DNA of 64,000 nt. It comes from Owenia fusiformis (Eukaryota > Annelida > Polychaeta > Sabellida > Oweniidae). Numbering within the stretch: position 1 is the first letter of the stretch; every line of letters starts with the position of its first letter. The notes under the pieces are model-generated. The model worked only from the letters and a program-made list of their open reading frames with translations. It was not told where the DNA came from and ran no database searches. The stretch covers positions 20,571,564-20,635,563 of the forward strand of contig CAIIXF020000007.1 of NCBI GenBank assembly GCA_903813345.2. Reading direction: 5' to 3'. The translations under genes and the position numbers were made by a program. Below, piece after piece: positions 60,601 through 63,399 of the stretch.

Positions 60601-63399
60601 AGAAGACAGTGAAACATTAGATGGAGGTATCCAAATCTTCCATATCGTTTTGTATTAACTCCCTGCCCCCCAATCCCACCTCCATTATCATAAGCCTGTG
60701 GTAGAGAGAACGGGAGGGGGCCACAGGTCTTCACACGCACGACTTCCTAGATTTTACTTTTAACATCCTGCTATGATGCATGTATTCATGACCTCACCTC
60801 ATAACAAAACTGACATTATATTTATATATTTTCCTCATTTCACCATGACCTCAAGTGGGATATGTAATCATGCAGACAGCTCTCTCCTTCAGGTCAAAAA
60901 CATTTTTTGTAATATTTTACATATTCCAGGTAACTCACTATCAGTAAACCAGTTGTGCTACCCTGCTACATCTGAACGAGCAATACTACCCTCTAACGGT
61001 AATATTGCACATAATTTTTCAGTTCTAATGCTGACAGAATCTTAACAATCTCAAATATATCTTTCATGGTTTTTTTAACAGGAAATTACAGTTAGCTACT
61101 TTTCTACTATTTCTACTCTTCTTAGTACATGTATACCTAATTGTGATTGGATATATGCTTGATCAAAGAATGATATCTAATTTGTAGAGTGTAGCTAAAG
61201 GCAGCTGCAACCTCTAATAAAGGGTCCAATTGTGGTTATTCCTGTACAATCTCCCTCTAATGAATCCACTGGTGAAAAAGATTAATTTGTTTTGCACAAA
61301 CAACTGATGGAAAATGTCATTATGCTTACTGCAAAAACTAAATGCTCTTGTGGTATCAAAGTCCAGGAAAACAAAATGTTAAACTTGTTTTTAGAAAACA
61401 ACAGCTCTGGCACAATCATTAAATAAATTACATCTTAACATGTAATTTACACAAATGTTCCATTTAATGAGTACCCTTTACAAAAGTTGTACTGATCTAC
61501 TTGTACAGTAGTAACTAGTCACAAGGTCTCACATTATTGCATGAGTAGAAGGAGATGGAGATGCGATGTCAAGAGGGGGTCAAGCCTAGATGGGGTGGGG
61601 TCAGAGAATATATTTAGTAACATTTTATACTTTATATTTGTATCTACCCGTTGGCTCATATTAACAGTAGTTGGCTTAATGTAAGTTGCACTTGGAAATT
61701 CAATAAACCCAGAGAAAATGCATAAATGAGGAGAGCACTTGTAATCCGAGGACTGGTAATGCTCTAAATGTGTTACCCACTTGAACATGGAAAGCCTCTT
61801 TCTATAGAGGGCTACATAGAACATGTGATTGTACATGATCAATATACTGAGGGAGGACACTTTCTATAAAAATCTCCTCAAAATACAGACATGTTAACAG
61901 AAAATTAGGTGATTGTTTAGAATTTATGAATGATCCCATATCCATTATTCTATAAACACACCTTCTACCAGTTCCTTAATCAAGAGCTCAGTGGGGGGAG
62001 GGGGAGGGGGGCAGAGCATTATATTTGGTGTATCCAATCTTTTCTCTCTTATGTCTCATAATACAAGAACTGCACCTAACCCAAAGTGCTTTGCCCCTCA
62101 ATTTACTCTTTTAAATATATTGATTCTGTGCTCAAATAGGCATTAACATTGAAGTTTGTCCAGTCACTCACTTTGCTTATATTCTTTGAAAAATGAGTCT
62201 ATAATCACAAATACATTTGTAAAACTAAATTAGACTATCATGGAGTTAGACTGCGTGAAATATAAATAAAAAGAAACATAAAAAATGAAGTGTTCCTAAT
62301 GAACTCCAGCCAGTCTGGCCCTTTTCAATTTCACATCCAACTAACCTGTACTGGCTAACATGTACACAAATACTGACTATTTTTGGATAATTCGAAAAAC
62401 CAAAAACCAAAGGTCCATTTAAATCTATGCAATTTCTCACCAGTTATACTGAATATACTCGTACAGTACACAGAATTTATCAGTGACTTTAATTTATTTT
62501 TTGGCAAGAGGTTTAGAGTAGAATAGTAATATGTACCAGATCATGCCAGCTATTTCCTAGCCACCACCTACATACTCCAGCTGGACCAAATAAACACAAA
62601 CATACATGCTGCCCTAACTTTAAATGACATCAGTCTTTATGTGCCTCTTTTGTCAATTAATATTATCTGAGATAGAGGGGGAGGAGGTGGGAGACTTATG
62701 ATACCATGCTCAATGTGTCATGACATCTAAATTTCCTAAATATGATTTAAGATATGATCAGAAACAAACAAATAAAAATGTTGTTTTTGAATTCCAGTTA
62801 GTGTGCAGATAAAGTACATCTGGCAAAAATAAACACAAGAACTGCAAAGCAGCAAACAAGAACTTCCTTTCAATAAAACTGGTCAACTTGCACATTTATA
62901 GACTGAAGGTGGATTAAATTACAGACTTGATGAATGTTGATAGTCTATGAACGTTTGATCCAAGGCAGTGCTACCTTACATTCTTAAGTCCCCCTTGGAA
63001 TGATCCATTAATAGAAAACAACAATTCACATTTGCCAGAAGCAAAACAATACTGTTTGAAGTAGATTTGGAGACTGATGTTTCCCAAATATACTTTTCAA
63101 AGATGTAAAGATCTCATGAAAGGTTTTGATAACCTGAGATATGGGGAATATACAAAACCGAGACCACTAAAATGTTCACATTTTGAGATGTTCATTTTGT
63201 GAATATTCCAATACAAATGAATTCTTGTCAGTGACAAGCCACAAACTGGATTCACTTATTTGTACATCAATTCCATGACAGCCCACAAATAAAATTCACC
63301 TACCTGAATCCTGACTATTAAAGTTTTCATAGGAGTCCCAGCGTACCATCTGTTCTCCATTGTCCATGACAACACCTTGGTCACCCATCATCGTGCTTC
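481..63399 (-). CDS. TNS: Tensin (focal-adhesion adaptor), partial: 17 exons, both ends outside the window
   Basis: The spliced minus-strand product is an adaptor that, by family knowledge, links integrin tails to actin at focal adhesions and binds phosphotyrosine proteins through its SH2 domain. Joining the 17 exons listed separately gives 4734 nt, 1578 codons, with every intron phase compatible and GT-AG borders throughout. Order of recognisable parts: post-C2 element [10 protein letters not shown] (residues ~18-27), [14 protein letters not shown] (~45-58), LD-like [10 protein letters not shown] (~155-165), Ser/Pro-rich disorder to ~790, PRTPYVNQ twice, FDPTYESIP (~930), a Gln-rich coiled coil (~1070-1390), and an SH2 domain (~1455-1578). 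Vertebrate tensins share RWDSYEN, QGPLDGSLYA, TPYV, LDPTFEPIP and the SH2 phrase GCSNEPxF. The phosphatase-like/C2 half and the PTB domain must lie beyond the window edges. Family certain; vertebrate paralogue not assignable. Confidence 0.93.
652..1324 (-). other. Tensin intron
   Basis: AT-rich intron between the second and third SH2 exons. No repeat or gene recognised. Confidence 0.75.
1325..1450 (-). CDS. TNS: Tensin SH2 domain, second exon (FVVRDS)
   Basis: A 126-nt symmetric phase-1 exon, acceptor gtattgcag, donor gtaggt. It encodes [20 protein letters not shown] then [26 protein letters not shown] is the tensin form of the SH2 FLVRES motif, with the phosphotyrosine-binding arginine intact, so the domain should be active. 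Confidence 0.96.
1451..2255 (-). other. Tensin intron
   Basis: AT-rich intron splitting the first and second SH2 exons; contains poly-pyrimidine and poly-T stretches near 1740-1810. No gene seen. Confidence 0.75.
2256..2345 (-). CDS. TNS: Tensin SH2 domain, first exon
   Basis: A 90-nt symmetric phase-1 exon, acceptor tgttgcag, donor gtaaga. It encodes [20 protein letters not shown] then YKPHISREE. Vertebrate tensins read [18 protein letters not shown] at the entrance of SH2, so this is the family-specific N-terminal extension and strand of the domain. Confidence 0.95.
2346..4887 (-). other. Tensin intron with CCCATAATGC motifs
   Basis: A 2.5-kb intron. Contains copies of the dispersed motif ATTACCCATAATGCA at ~2480 (diverged) and ~3190, the latter followed by GCAGACGRCAC strings also found beside the copy at 8626. 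No gene seen. Confidence 0.7.
4888..5063 (-). CDS. TNS: Tensin exon, pre-SH2 Ser-rich linker
   Basis: A 176-nt exon, phase 2 in and phase 1 out, acceptor atttcag, donor gtaagt. It encodes [18 protein letters not shown], then [19 protein letters not shown] and [11 protein letters not shown]. Ser-Pro dipeptides are frequent, as in the linker before the SH2 domain of vertebrate tensins. The joins to 7505 (AG|T = Ser) and 2345 (G|AT = Asp) agree. Confidence 0.88.
5064..7504 (-). other. Tensin intron
   Basis: A 2.4-kb intron. Copies of the CCCATAATGC-type motif lie at ~7140 (diverged) and ~7200. The rest is plain AT-rich sequence; no gene seen. Confidence 0.7.
7505..8403 (-). CDS. TNS: Tensin exon: ~300-residue Gln/Glu/Lys coiled-coil repeat
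   Basis: An 899-nt exon, phase 0 in and phase 2 out, acceptor catttcag, donor gtaaat. The first ~200 residues repeat a nonapeptide like ALLKQQQEQ (variants [28 protein letters not shown]), then [16 protein letters not shown], a short non-repetitive break ([18 protein letters not shown]), a second Gln run, and SPISATG. Codons mix CAG and CAA, so this is not a pure triplet repeat. A segment of this length is absent from the vertebrate tensins I know. Expected to form a long helix or coiled coil. The Cys-rich frame on the other strand is its shadow. Confidence 0.92.
8663..8907 (-). CDS. TNS: Tensin exon, start of the Gln-rich region
   Basis: A 245-nt exon, phase 1 in and phase 0 out, acceptor tgtatgcag, donor gtcagt. 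It encodes [16 protein letters not shown], a polar Pro/Ser linker, then [18 protein letters not shown] and AQQ, leading into the coiled-coil exon. The joins agree in phase (G|GT in, CAG| out). A ZNF143-like motif lies in the intron about 20-40 bp past the donor. Confidence 0.88.
8908..10246 (-). other. Tensin intron with short tandem repeat
   Basis: A 1.3-kb AT-rich intron with a short tandem array at ~9688-9760, unit like TGGATATGTTATTCATTCTR, about three copies. No gene seen. Confidence 0.7.
10247..10417 (-). CDS. TNS: Tensin exon, 57-codon cassette candidate
   Basis: A 171-nt symmetric phase-1 exon, acceptor atttaacag, donor gtgaca. It encodes [18 protein letters not shown], then [17 protein letters not shown], then [14 protein letters not shown]. 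No domain recognised. The donor GTGACA is weak and the exon is skippable without frame loss, so it may be alternatively spliced. A 33-bp minisatellite begins about 40 bp before its acceptor. Confidence 0.72.
10459..10858. repeat. 33-bp minisatellite, about 12 copies
   Basis: Tandem copies of a purine-rich 33-bp unit containing AGGGCTTAATGGGGAGGATA, nearly perfect in the middle (10520-10720) and decaying at both ends. Because 33 is divisible by three, it leaves an 11-residue repeat frame open on both strands ([11 protein letters not shown] on plus); these are repeat artefacts, not genes. It starts about 40 bp upstream of the acceptor of the 10247-10417 exon, in the intron. Confidence 0.93.
10859..11476 (-). 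other. Remainder of the intron after the minisatellite
   Basis: Contains the short palindrome CATGGGCATTCAATA / TATTGAAAGCCCATG at 11163-11193, one of a dispersed set. Otherwise nothing recognised. Confidence 0.65.
11477..11650 (-). CDS. TNS: Tensin exon with conserved FDPTYESIP element
   Basis: A 174-nt symmetric phase-1 exon, acceptor ttttgttag, donor gtagaa. It encodes [20 protein letters not shown], then [11 protein letters not shown], then [20 protein letters not shown]. Vertebrate tensins have a helical segment followed by LDPTFEPIP, and this exon has the same arrangement (helix, then FDPTYESIP), so it is a genuine conserved element. The role of the element is not known to me. Confidence 0.88.
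   Translation of the reverse strand, partial: CPILACIPQTQSINVLNNKIYKRWCCNSRLPACLTSTPRMNQYQMMSSKPACWIDRL
11651..12438 (-). other. Tensin intron
   Basis: AT-rich; a TGCATTATGGGTGTAA motif on plus at ~11776 (reverse orientation of the dispersed CCCATAATGCA motif). No gene seen. Confidence 0.7.
12439..12645 (-). CDS. TNS: Tensin exon with tyrosine repeat and second PRTPYVNQ motif
   Basis: A 207-nt symmetric phase-1 exon, acceptor attttag, donor gtaatg. After [16 protein letters not shown] it carries two tandem 16-residue copies of [16 protein letters not shown] (48 nt each, with silent differences), then [11 protein letters not shown] and the ending VPRTPYVNQ. The repeat is tyrosine/serine/proline-rich and YSPSY resembles RNA polymerase II CTD-type heptads, but this is more likely a low-complexity adhesion-scaffold segment. 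Confidence 0.88.
12646..13205 (-). other. Tensin intron between the two PRTPYVNQ exons
   Basis: 560 bp with a short C-run at ~12727 and a degenerate repeat of RATTCAGTGCTGATT at ~12775-12830. No gene seen. Confidence 0.65.
13206..13289 (-). CDS. TNS: Tensin exon with first PRTPYVNQ motif
   Basis: An 84-nt symmetric phase-1 exon, acceptor tgtttacag, donor gtatga. It encodes [16 protein letters not shown] then [11 protein letters not shown]. The final 22 nt nearly match the end of the next exon at 12439, so the two exons look duplicated. Vertebrate TNS1 has a single TPYV string in this position. The YVNQ context fits the pYxN consensus for GRB2-type SH2 domains (inference). Confidence 0.86.
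13290..14745 (-). other. Tensin intron downstream of the microexon
   Basis: AT-rich sequence. Starts with an AAACAAGCAAACAAAC-type simple stretch at 13297-13340. No gene or element recognised. Confidence 0.65.
14746..14766 (-). CDS. TNS: Tensin 21-nt microexon
   Basis: A strong acceptor (gttttttgtttctcag) and donor (gtaatg) enclose exactly 21 nt, phase 1 to phase 1. The 21 nt encode the six whole codons DRIDAK plus two split codons, E and V when joined to the flanking exons. Length divisible by three, matching phase, a good polypyrimidine tract and no stop all support a real microexon, probably alternatively used. It sits about 150 bp from a GC-rich foldback transposon (14916-15587). Evidence is structural only, since the peptide is too short for homology. 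Confidence 0.6.
14916..15587. mobile_element. GC-rich Harbinger-like foldback (MITE) element
   Basis: Ends are inverted repeats: GGCCTAGTCACATAGCCCGG on the left and its near-exact complement ending CTATGTGACTAGGC on the right, continuing inward through CGGCCGATG. A 3-bp TAA lies outside each end (14913-14915 and 15588-15590), fitting the TWA target duplication of PIF/Harbinger transposons. The ~670-bp interior is built from GGCCGG, CCGAGCTC and TCACCGAG strings in both orientations and is far more GC-rich than its surroundings. No transposase is encoded; open frames inside are composition artefacts. Superfamily call rests on target site and ends only. Confidence 0.75.
15588..16353 (-). other. 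Tensin intron flank
   Basis: AT-rich intron; holds a second copy of the short palindrome GAGCATTCAATAAAGTATTG then AAAGCCCATG at ~15781-15813. No gene seen. Confidence 0.65.
16354..16516 (-). CDS. TNS: Tensin exon 6
   Basis: A 163-nt exon, phase 0 in and phase 1 out, acceptor aattacag, donor gtatgt. It encodes [18 protein letters not shown], then [18 protein letters not shown], then a Thr/Pro-rich end TTPLFPVSQ. The end resembles the FPVSPETPYVK region of vertebrate TNS1, where the TPYV part is encoded by a later exon here. Frame, splice sites and joins agree. Confidence 0.84.
16829..16968. mobile_element. 140-bp Harbinger-like foldback element
   Basis: Perfect terminal inverted repeats TGCCTTGGTCACAT...ATGTGACCAAGGCA flanked by direct TTA (16826-16828 and 16969-16971). 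Inner arms CGGCGCCCAGCCGATTGAGT and its complement fold into a second hairpin around an AT-rich loop. End sequence and 3-bp target site relate it to the larger element at 14916. Short open frames across it on both strands are artefacts. Confidence 0.85.
16972..20817 (-). other. Tensin intron, unremarkable part
   Basis: 3.8 kb of AT-rich intron. No conserved frame, repeat array or RNA gene recognised on either strand. Confidence 0.65.
20820..21008 (+). repeat. Mariner left terminal inverted repeat
   Basis: 189 bp from CAGGGTGATCC to GGGGCAAATT; the complement of the right copy with two adjacent differences at ~20848-20849 (CA versus TG). Confidence 0.93.
21242..22473 (+). pseudogene. Mariner transposase, two exons, C-terminal frameshift
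   Basis: DDE transposase of the mariner type, cutting and pasting DNA at TA sites. The first exon (21242-21937, 232 codons from the ATG) carries N-terminal helix-turn-helix regions, [22 protein letters not shown], and the first catalytic Asp in [16 protein letters not shown] intron (21938-22108) follows, then [16 protein letters not shown], the second Asp in [11 protein letters not shown], and the third in [13 protein letters not shown], 34 residues between the last two (D,D34D). A stop at 22352-22354 comes early; shifting frame there restores [11 protein letters not shown] and [13 protein letters not shown] to 22473, so a one-base loss removed about the last 37 residues. Without intron and shift it would be about 350 residues, the usual mariner length. 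Confidence 0.9.
21938..22108 (+). other. Spliceosomal-type intron inside the mariner transposase
   Basis: 171 bp starting GTAAGATATC and ending TTTGTTTTTCAG, in phase 0 between YIAK and VLKRD, exactly where ordinary mariner proteins are continuous. It has stops in the reading frame and is AT-rich. No inverted ends or target duplication suggest a nested transposon instead. Confidence 0.75.
22589..22777 (-). repeat. Mariner right terminal inverted repeat
   Basis: 189 bp from AATTTGCCCC to GGATCACCCTG, complement of the left copy. It reads as a short open frame starting at 22672, which is an artefact. Confidence 0.93.
22778..23534 (-). other. Tensin intron right of the mariner
   Basis: Contains a lone mariner-type terminus GATCACCCTGTATA at ~22897-22911 without a partner, possibly from an older related element. 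Nothing else recognised. Confidence 0.6.
23535..23630 (-). CDS. TNS: Tensin exon 5 (32 codons)
   Basis: A 96-nt phase-0 symmetric exon, acceptor gcaaacag, donor gtataa. It encodes [18 protein letters not shown] followed by [14 protein letters not shown]. It is the only open frame between matched splice sites here and joins its neighbours in frame on both sides (PQTK to SRFL, and AIGK to SIDD). No domain recognised; the sequence is basic then tyrosine-containing, probably a short linear-motif segment. The GTATAA donor is weak, so skipping (which keeps the frame) is plausible. Confidence 0.75.
23631..24019 (-). other. Tensin intron
   Basis: AT-rich; no feature seen. Confidence 0.65.
24020..25035. 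repeat. Satellite-like array of ~150-bp units with an ACGG microsatellite tail
   Basis: Four imperfect units with the string AAAGTGTCATTAGACAGTGT at ~24094, 24248, 24383 and 24538, each followed by AATCGCTCYACTACTTTTCG and AAAATGGCSGCCATTTT-type stretches. The array ends in an (ACGG)n tract (24918-24994). Sequence near the ends, AATCCCATCAAA on the left and TTCGATGGGATAAT on the right, is loosely inverted, suggesting a mobile element carrying an internal tandem array. Not coding. Confidence 0.85.
25036..26703 (-). other. Tensin intron
   Basis: 1.7 kb of AT-rich intron between exons 4 and 5. An open frame runs on from exon 4 through its donor to 26524, and another at 26155-26523; neither shows conserved sequence. 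Nothing else seen. Confidence 0.6.
26704..27008 (-). CDS. TNS: Tensin exon 4
   Basis: A 305-nt exon, phase 1 in and phase 0 out, acceptor attttcag, donor gttagt after ACTAAG. It opens [18 protein letters not shown], an acidic amphipathic string resembling LD motifs and the DLDQSIEQL string of vertebrate tensins. It continues with Lys/Ser-rich sequence ([20 protein letters not shown]) and ends PDIEPQTK. The GTTAGT donor is less common than GTRAGT. Reading through it keeps the frame open until a stop at 26524, so a retained-intron form is conceivable, but the phase-0 join to the next exon supports splicing here. Confidence 0.82.
27009..31935 (-). other. Tensin intron (first part of 12.2 kb)
   Basis: Contains a degenerate GGAAGACCAYT-type repetitive stretch at ~27170-27390 and a short pogo-like element at 29660-29756, listed separately. 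No gene recognised. Confidence 0.6.
29660..29756. mobile_element. 97-bp pogo/Tc1-like short foldback element
   Basis: Flanked by TA on both sides. The right end reads GTAACAGGTTTTACTG; the left end has the complement in interrupted form (CAGTACAG... then AAACCTG). Internal AGAACACC and GGTGTTCC are also inverted. The end CAGTAAAACCTG is shared with 41761-41867. Confidence 0.6.
31936..32102. repeat. ~33-bp imperfect minisatellite built on TGCATTRTGGGTAAT
   Basis: About five degenerate units, each with a variant of GTTGCATTGTGGGTAATGAT followed by ATCAGGCAGATA. Open frames here on both strands are repeat artefacts. The core is the reverse complement of the CCCATAATGCA motif scattered elsewhere in the window. 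Confidence 0.75.
32103..37951 (-). other. Tensin intron (middle part)
   Basis: 5.8 kb AT-rich, with a G-run at 34641-34653 and a degenerate ~17-bp repeat with AAGTCAAACACTCCT near 35345-35520. No gene or RNA recognised. Confidence 0.55.
37952..38126. mobile_element. 175-bp hAT-like short element
   Basis: Inverted ends CAGGCCCGTAG and CTACGGGCCTG, with inner arms GGCCAAAAATTCT / AGAATTTGCCAAGG also complementary, and an internal C-run at ~37981. Ends of the CAGGSCCGTAG type are typical of non-autonomous hAT elements (from memory). An 8-bp target duplication is not clear; only AGAT is shared by the two flanks. Confidence 0.65.
38127..39179 (-). other. Tensin intron upstream of exon 4, near exon 3
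   Basis: AT-rich. A 32-nt stretch at 38560-38591 sits between splice-like sites but breaks the frame (see rejected items). Nothing else. Confidence 0.6.
39180..40697 (-). CDS. TNS: Tensin exon 3: 506-residue Ser/Pro-rich region with LD-like motif
   Basis: A 1518-nt exon, phase 1 at both ends, acceptor attccag and donor gtaagt (after TCATCAA). It encodes mostly disordered Ser/Thr/Pro/Gln-rich sequence. Visible elements: [15 protein letters not shown] (~40488-40530), which resembles paxillin LD motifs and aligns with LDRLLSGFGLE of vertebrate tensins; HYSYTAPDG; two YENR motifs; Ser-Pro clusters such as [10 protein letters not shown]; a Gln/Lys-rich segment [16 protein letters not shown] that may be helical; a proline run [19 protein letters not shown]; basic RSSSRG and RSRSSTDW, possible 14-3-3 sites; and a final FDLDALINE, a second LD-like string. 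Sub-functions are inferred. Confidence 0.93.
40698..42206 (-). other. Tensin intron between exons 2 and 3 (first part)
   Basis: AT-rich; carries the pogo-like short element at 41761-41867. No gene seen. Confidence 0.6.
41761..41867. mobile_element. 107-bp pogo-like short inverted-repeat element
   Basis: Ends CAGTAAAACCTGT and ACAGGTTTTACTG are exact complements; inner ATCCAAA/TTTGGAT also pair. TA follows the right end, the left TA is mutated. Same end sequence as 29660-29756. Confidence 0.72.
42210..43227. repeat. Five-copy 162-bp satellite inside an inverted-end element
   Basis: Units start equivalently (TCCAAAATGGCCACC) at 42381, 42543, 42704, 42866 and 43028, giving a period of 161-162 bp with only a few differences per unit. 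The array lies between TATCGTACCTAA at ~42210 and TTAGGTACGATA at ~43215, exact complements, and a direct copy of ACAATATCGTACCT sits at both sides (42208, 43197). A short GC-rich tract (GCCGCCCGCCCGTC) precedes the right end. It looks like a mobile or formerly mobile element whose interior has expanded in tandem. Not coding. Confidence 0.9.
43228..45156 (-). other. Tensin intron between exons 2 and 3 (second part)
   Basis: 1.9 kb AT-rich sequence. No feature recognised. Confidence 0.6.
45157..45344. mobile_element. Foldback (MITE-like) element, copy 1
   Basis: Left end GCTGTCACATTAGC then GGGCTCACCGTTCACCAC; the right end is the imperfect complement ending GTGTGACAGC. About 190 bp, AT-rich centre, no coding potential. 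A second copy is at 54496-54715. It ends about 45 bp from the donor of tensin exon 2, in the intron. Target duplication not clear. Confidence 0.8.
45389..45580 (-). CDS. TNS: Tensin exon 2 (conserved [12 protein letters not shown] element)
   Basis: A 192-nt symmetric phase-1 exon, acceptor tatttcag, donor gtaagg. It encodes [27 protein letters not shown], and a tail ending [13 protein letters not shown]. Vertebrate tensins have HTQGPLDGSLYAKV followed by a TLSVSSDSG-like string at the same place, which fixes the family and the order after exon 1. It is closely flanked by transposable elements: a foldback element ends about 40 bp past its donor, and a retrotransposon tail begins about 110 bp before its acceptor. 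Confidence 0.93.
45690..46440 (-). pseudogene. 3' fragment of a non-LTR retrotransposon (reverse transcriptase C-terminus)
   Basis: Minus-strand frames read [17 protein letters not shown], then after a frame change [37 protein letters not shown], and [15 protein letters not shown] with a following VCKK, ending in a stop at 45927-45929. The RFRxSSHKLxIExGRH string and the C-x2-C plus later C cluster after ED are typical of the reverse-transcriptase end of Jockey/CR1/RTE-like elements in invertebrates. At least one frameshift and 5' truncation show it is dead. The element ends in an AATAAAAGATATATATAT tail at ~45690, which is 110 bp from tensin exon 2. Confidence 0.8.
46491..46585. repeat. ATCCCGTATCAG short tandem repeat
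   Basis: Seven or so copies of ATCCCGTATCAG, some spaced by CCAAAA or CAAAA. Lies between the retrotransposon tail and the recombinase fragment. Confidence 0.85.
46737..47072 (+). CDS. Crypton-type tyrosine recombinase, N-terminal domain fragment
   Basis: An uninterrupted 111-codon frame from ATG to [77 protein letters not shown], then FDKCRKIL. The pattern (KxTKxDxxxxxxFL, DLNxxLxxFFxNxRKxDGxEYxPxxLxxFxxSIxRYL) is that of the SAM-like DNA-binding domain in front of the catalytic domain of Crypton recombinases and their domesticated relatives (DUF3504 type). The R-H-R-Y catalytic half is missing: the frame stops where a palindromic element begins (47071). Probably a dead fragment; a short expressed DNA-binding protein cannot be excluded, since the frame is intact. 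Confidence 0.75.
   Translation: MSRYATEDVDDFIKGQENINTSKKTKSDIKILVDFLRSERNELRPIEEIDPHDLNDHLKHFFINIRKEDGAEYQPSILRAFMSSIARYLKDKEYMEDLLKSIVFDKCRKIL
47071..47272. repeat. Palindromic foldback element next to the recombinase fragment
   Basis: Left arm GAAATAAATAGGTTATT... GATGGAATATGGATTT pairs with right arm AAATCCATATTCCATC ... AATAACCTCTATTTATTC. The centre is a tighter palindrome, TATCATATTGACACTCGGGC and complement, around GCTATCGCCC. About 200 bp in total. It abuts, and may have truncated, the Crypton-type frame. Confidence 0.85.
47273..52799 (-). other. Large tensin intron between exons 1 and 2 (part)
   Basis: 5.5 kb AT-rich. Carries a copy of the short palindrome CATGGGCATTCTGAAGCCCATGG at ~48358. 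No gene, RNA or transposon end recognised. Confidence 0.55.
52800..54040. repeat. Direct duplication of a ~475-bp segment with CRE and CCAAT sites, plus GAACTGGTCCATG repeats
   Basis: The segment at 52880-53353 recurs at 53541-54018 with a few per cent differences (shared strings CAATTGTTTTGTTAGTCAG, TTCATCAACGTTTACAAAAT, ATATGATATCCCATGATGC). Both copies contain TGACGTCA (53184; 53846) and ATTGACCAATCAGAT near the end. GAACTGGTCCATGTTACAGT units lie around both junctions. Short open frames inside are artefacts. Confidence 0.88.
53384..53530. repeat. Nested hairpins between the two duplicates
   Basis: TTGACCTCTCAAGAGGTCAA (53389-53408) is a near-perfect palindrome. Next to it AAATTGTATACCGAGACTGT...ACTACTGTTGAC (53416-53456) pairs with GTCAACAGTAGTTTC...ACAGTCGAGGTATATGATTT (53474-53517), arms of ~43 nt around a ~17-nt loop. 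Confidence 0.85.
54041..54495 (-). other. Tensin intron
   Basis: AT-rich; nothing recognised apart from the flanks of the neighbouring repeats. Confidence 0.6.
54496..54715. mobile_element. Foldback (MITE-like) element, copy 2
   Basis: Left end GAGCTGTCACATACTTTAGG then GGCTCACCATTCACCACTG; right end GGTGAGCCAATGTGGCTAAT then GTGACAGCT. Same ends and internal order as 45157-45344, so one family with diverged centres. No coding potential. Confidence 0.82.
54877..54946 (-). tRNA. tRNA-like sequence (degraded tRNA or tRNA-derived SINE head)
   Basis: The minus strand has a good A box (TGGTCTAGCGG), a perfect B box (GGTTCGAATCC) at the usual spacing, and an anticodon arm CCTCG-CTTAACA-CGGGG. Depending on where the stem is closed, the anticodon reads UAA or AAC (Leu-like or Val-like). 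A T-run (Pol III stop) follows immediately. The first seven bases (AACACAA) do not pair with the last seven (GCTAGCC), and one T-stem pair is missing, so it is unlikely to be a working tRNA. A tRNA-derived SINE head is the alternative; no SINE body is obvious. Confidence 0.6.
54947..63303 (-). other. Large tensin intron between exons 1 and 2 (remainder)
   Basis: 8.4 kb AT-rich. Two diverged copies of a ~110-bp sequence (TAATAACAC, ATGTRCTT, GTACTTRG, TATAAAAA blocks) lie at ~57290-57410 and ~59945-60065. A short repeat TTGCAGTTTGGTGGGAAAT occurs at ~59223-59300. No gene or RNA recognised. Confidence 0.55.
63304..63399 (-). CDS. TNS: Tensin exon 1 of those visible (post-C2 element)
   Basis: A 96-nt exon between acceptor ttttcag and donor gtaggt, entered and left in phase 1. 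It encodes [16 protein letters not shown] followed by [15 protein letters not shown]. The RWDSYENFN string follows the C2 domain in vertebrate tensins, so the phosphatase-like and C2 exons should lie just upstream, beyond 64000. The tyrosine sits in a YENF context (a YxN motif). The next exon is 17.7 kb away. Confidence 0.88.
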
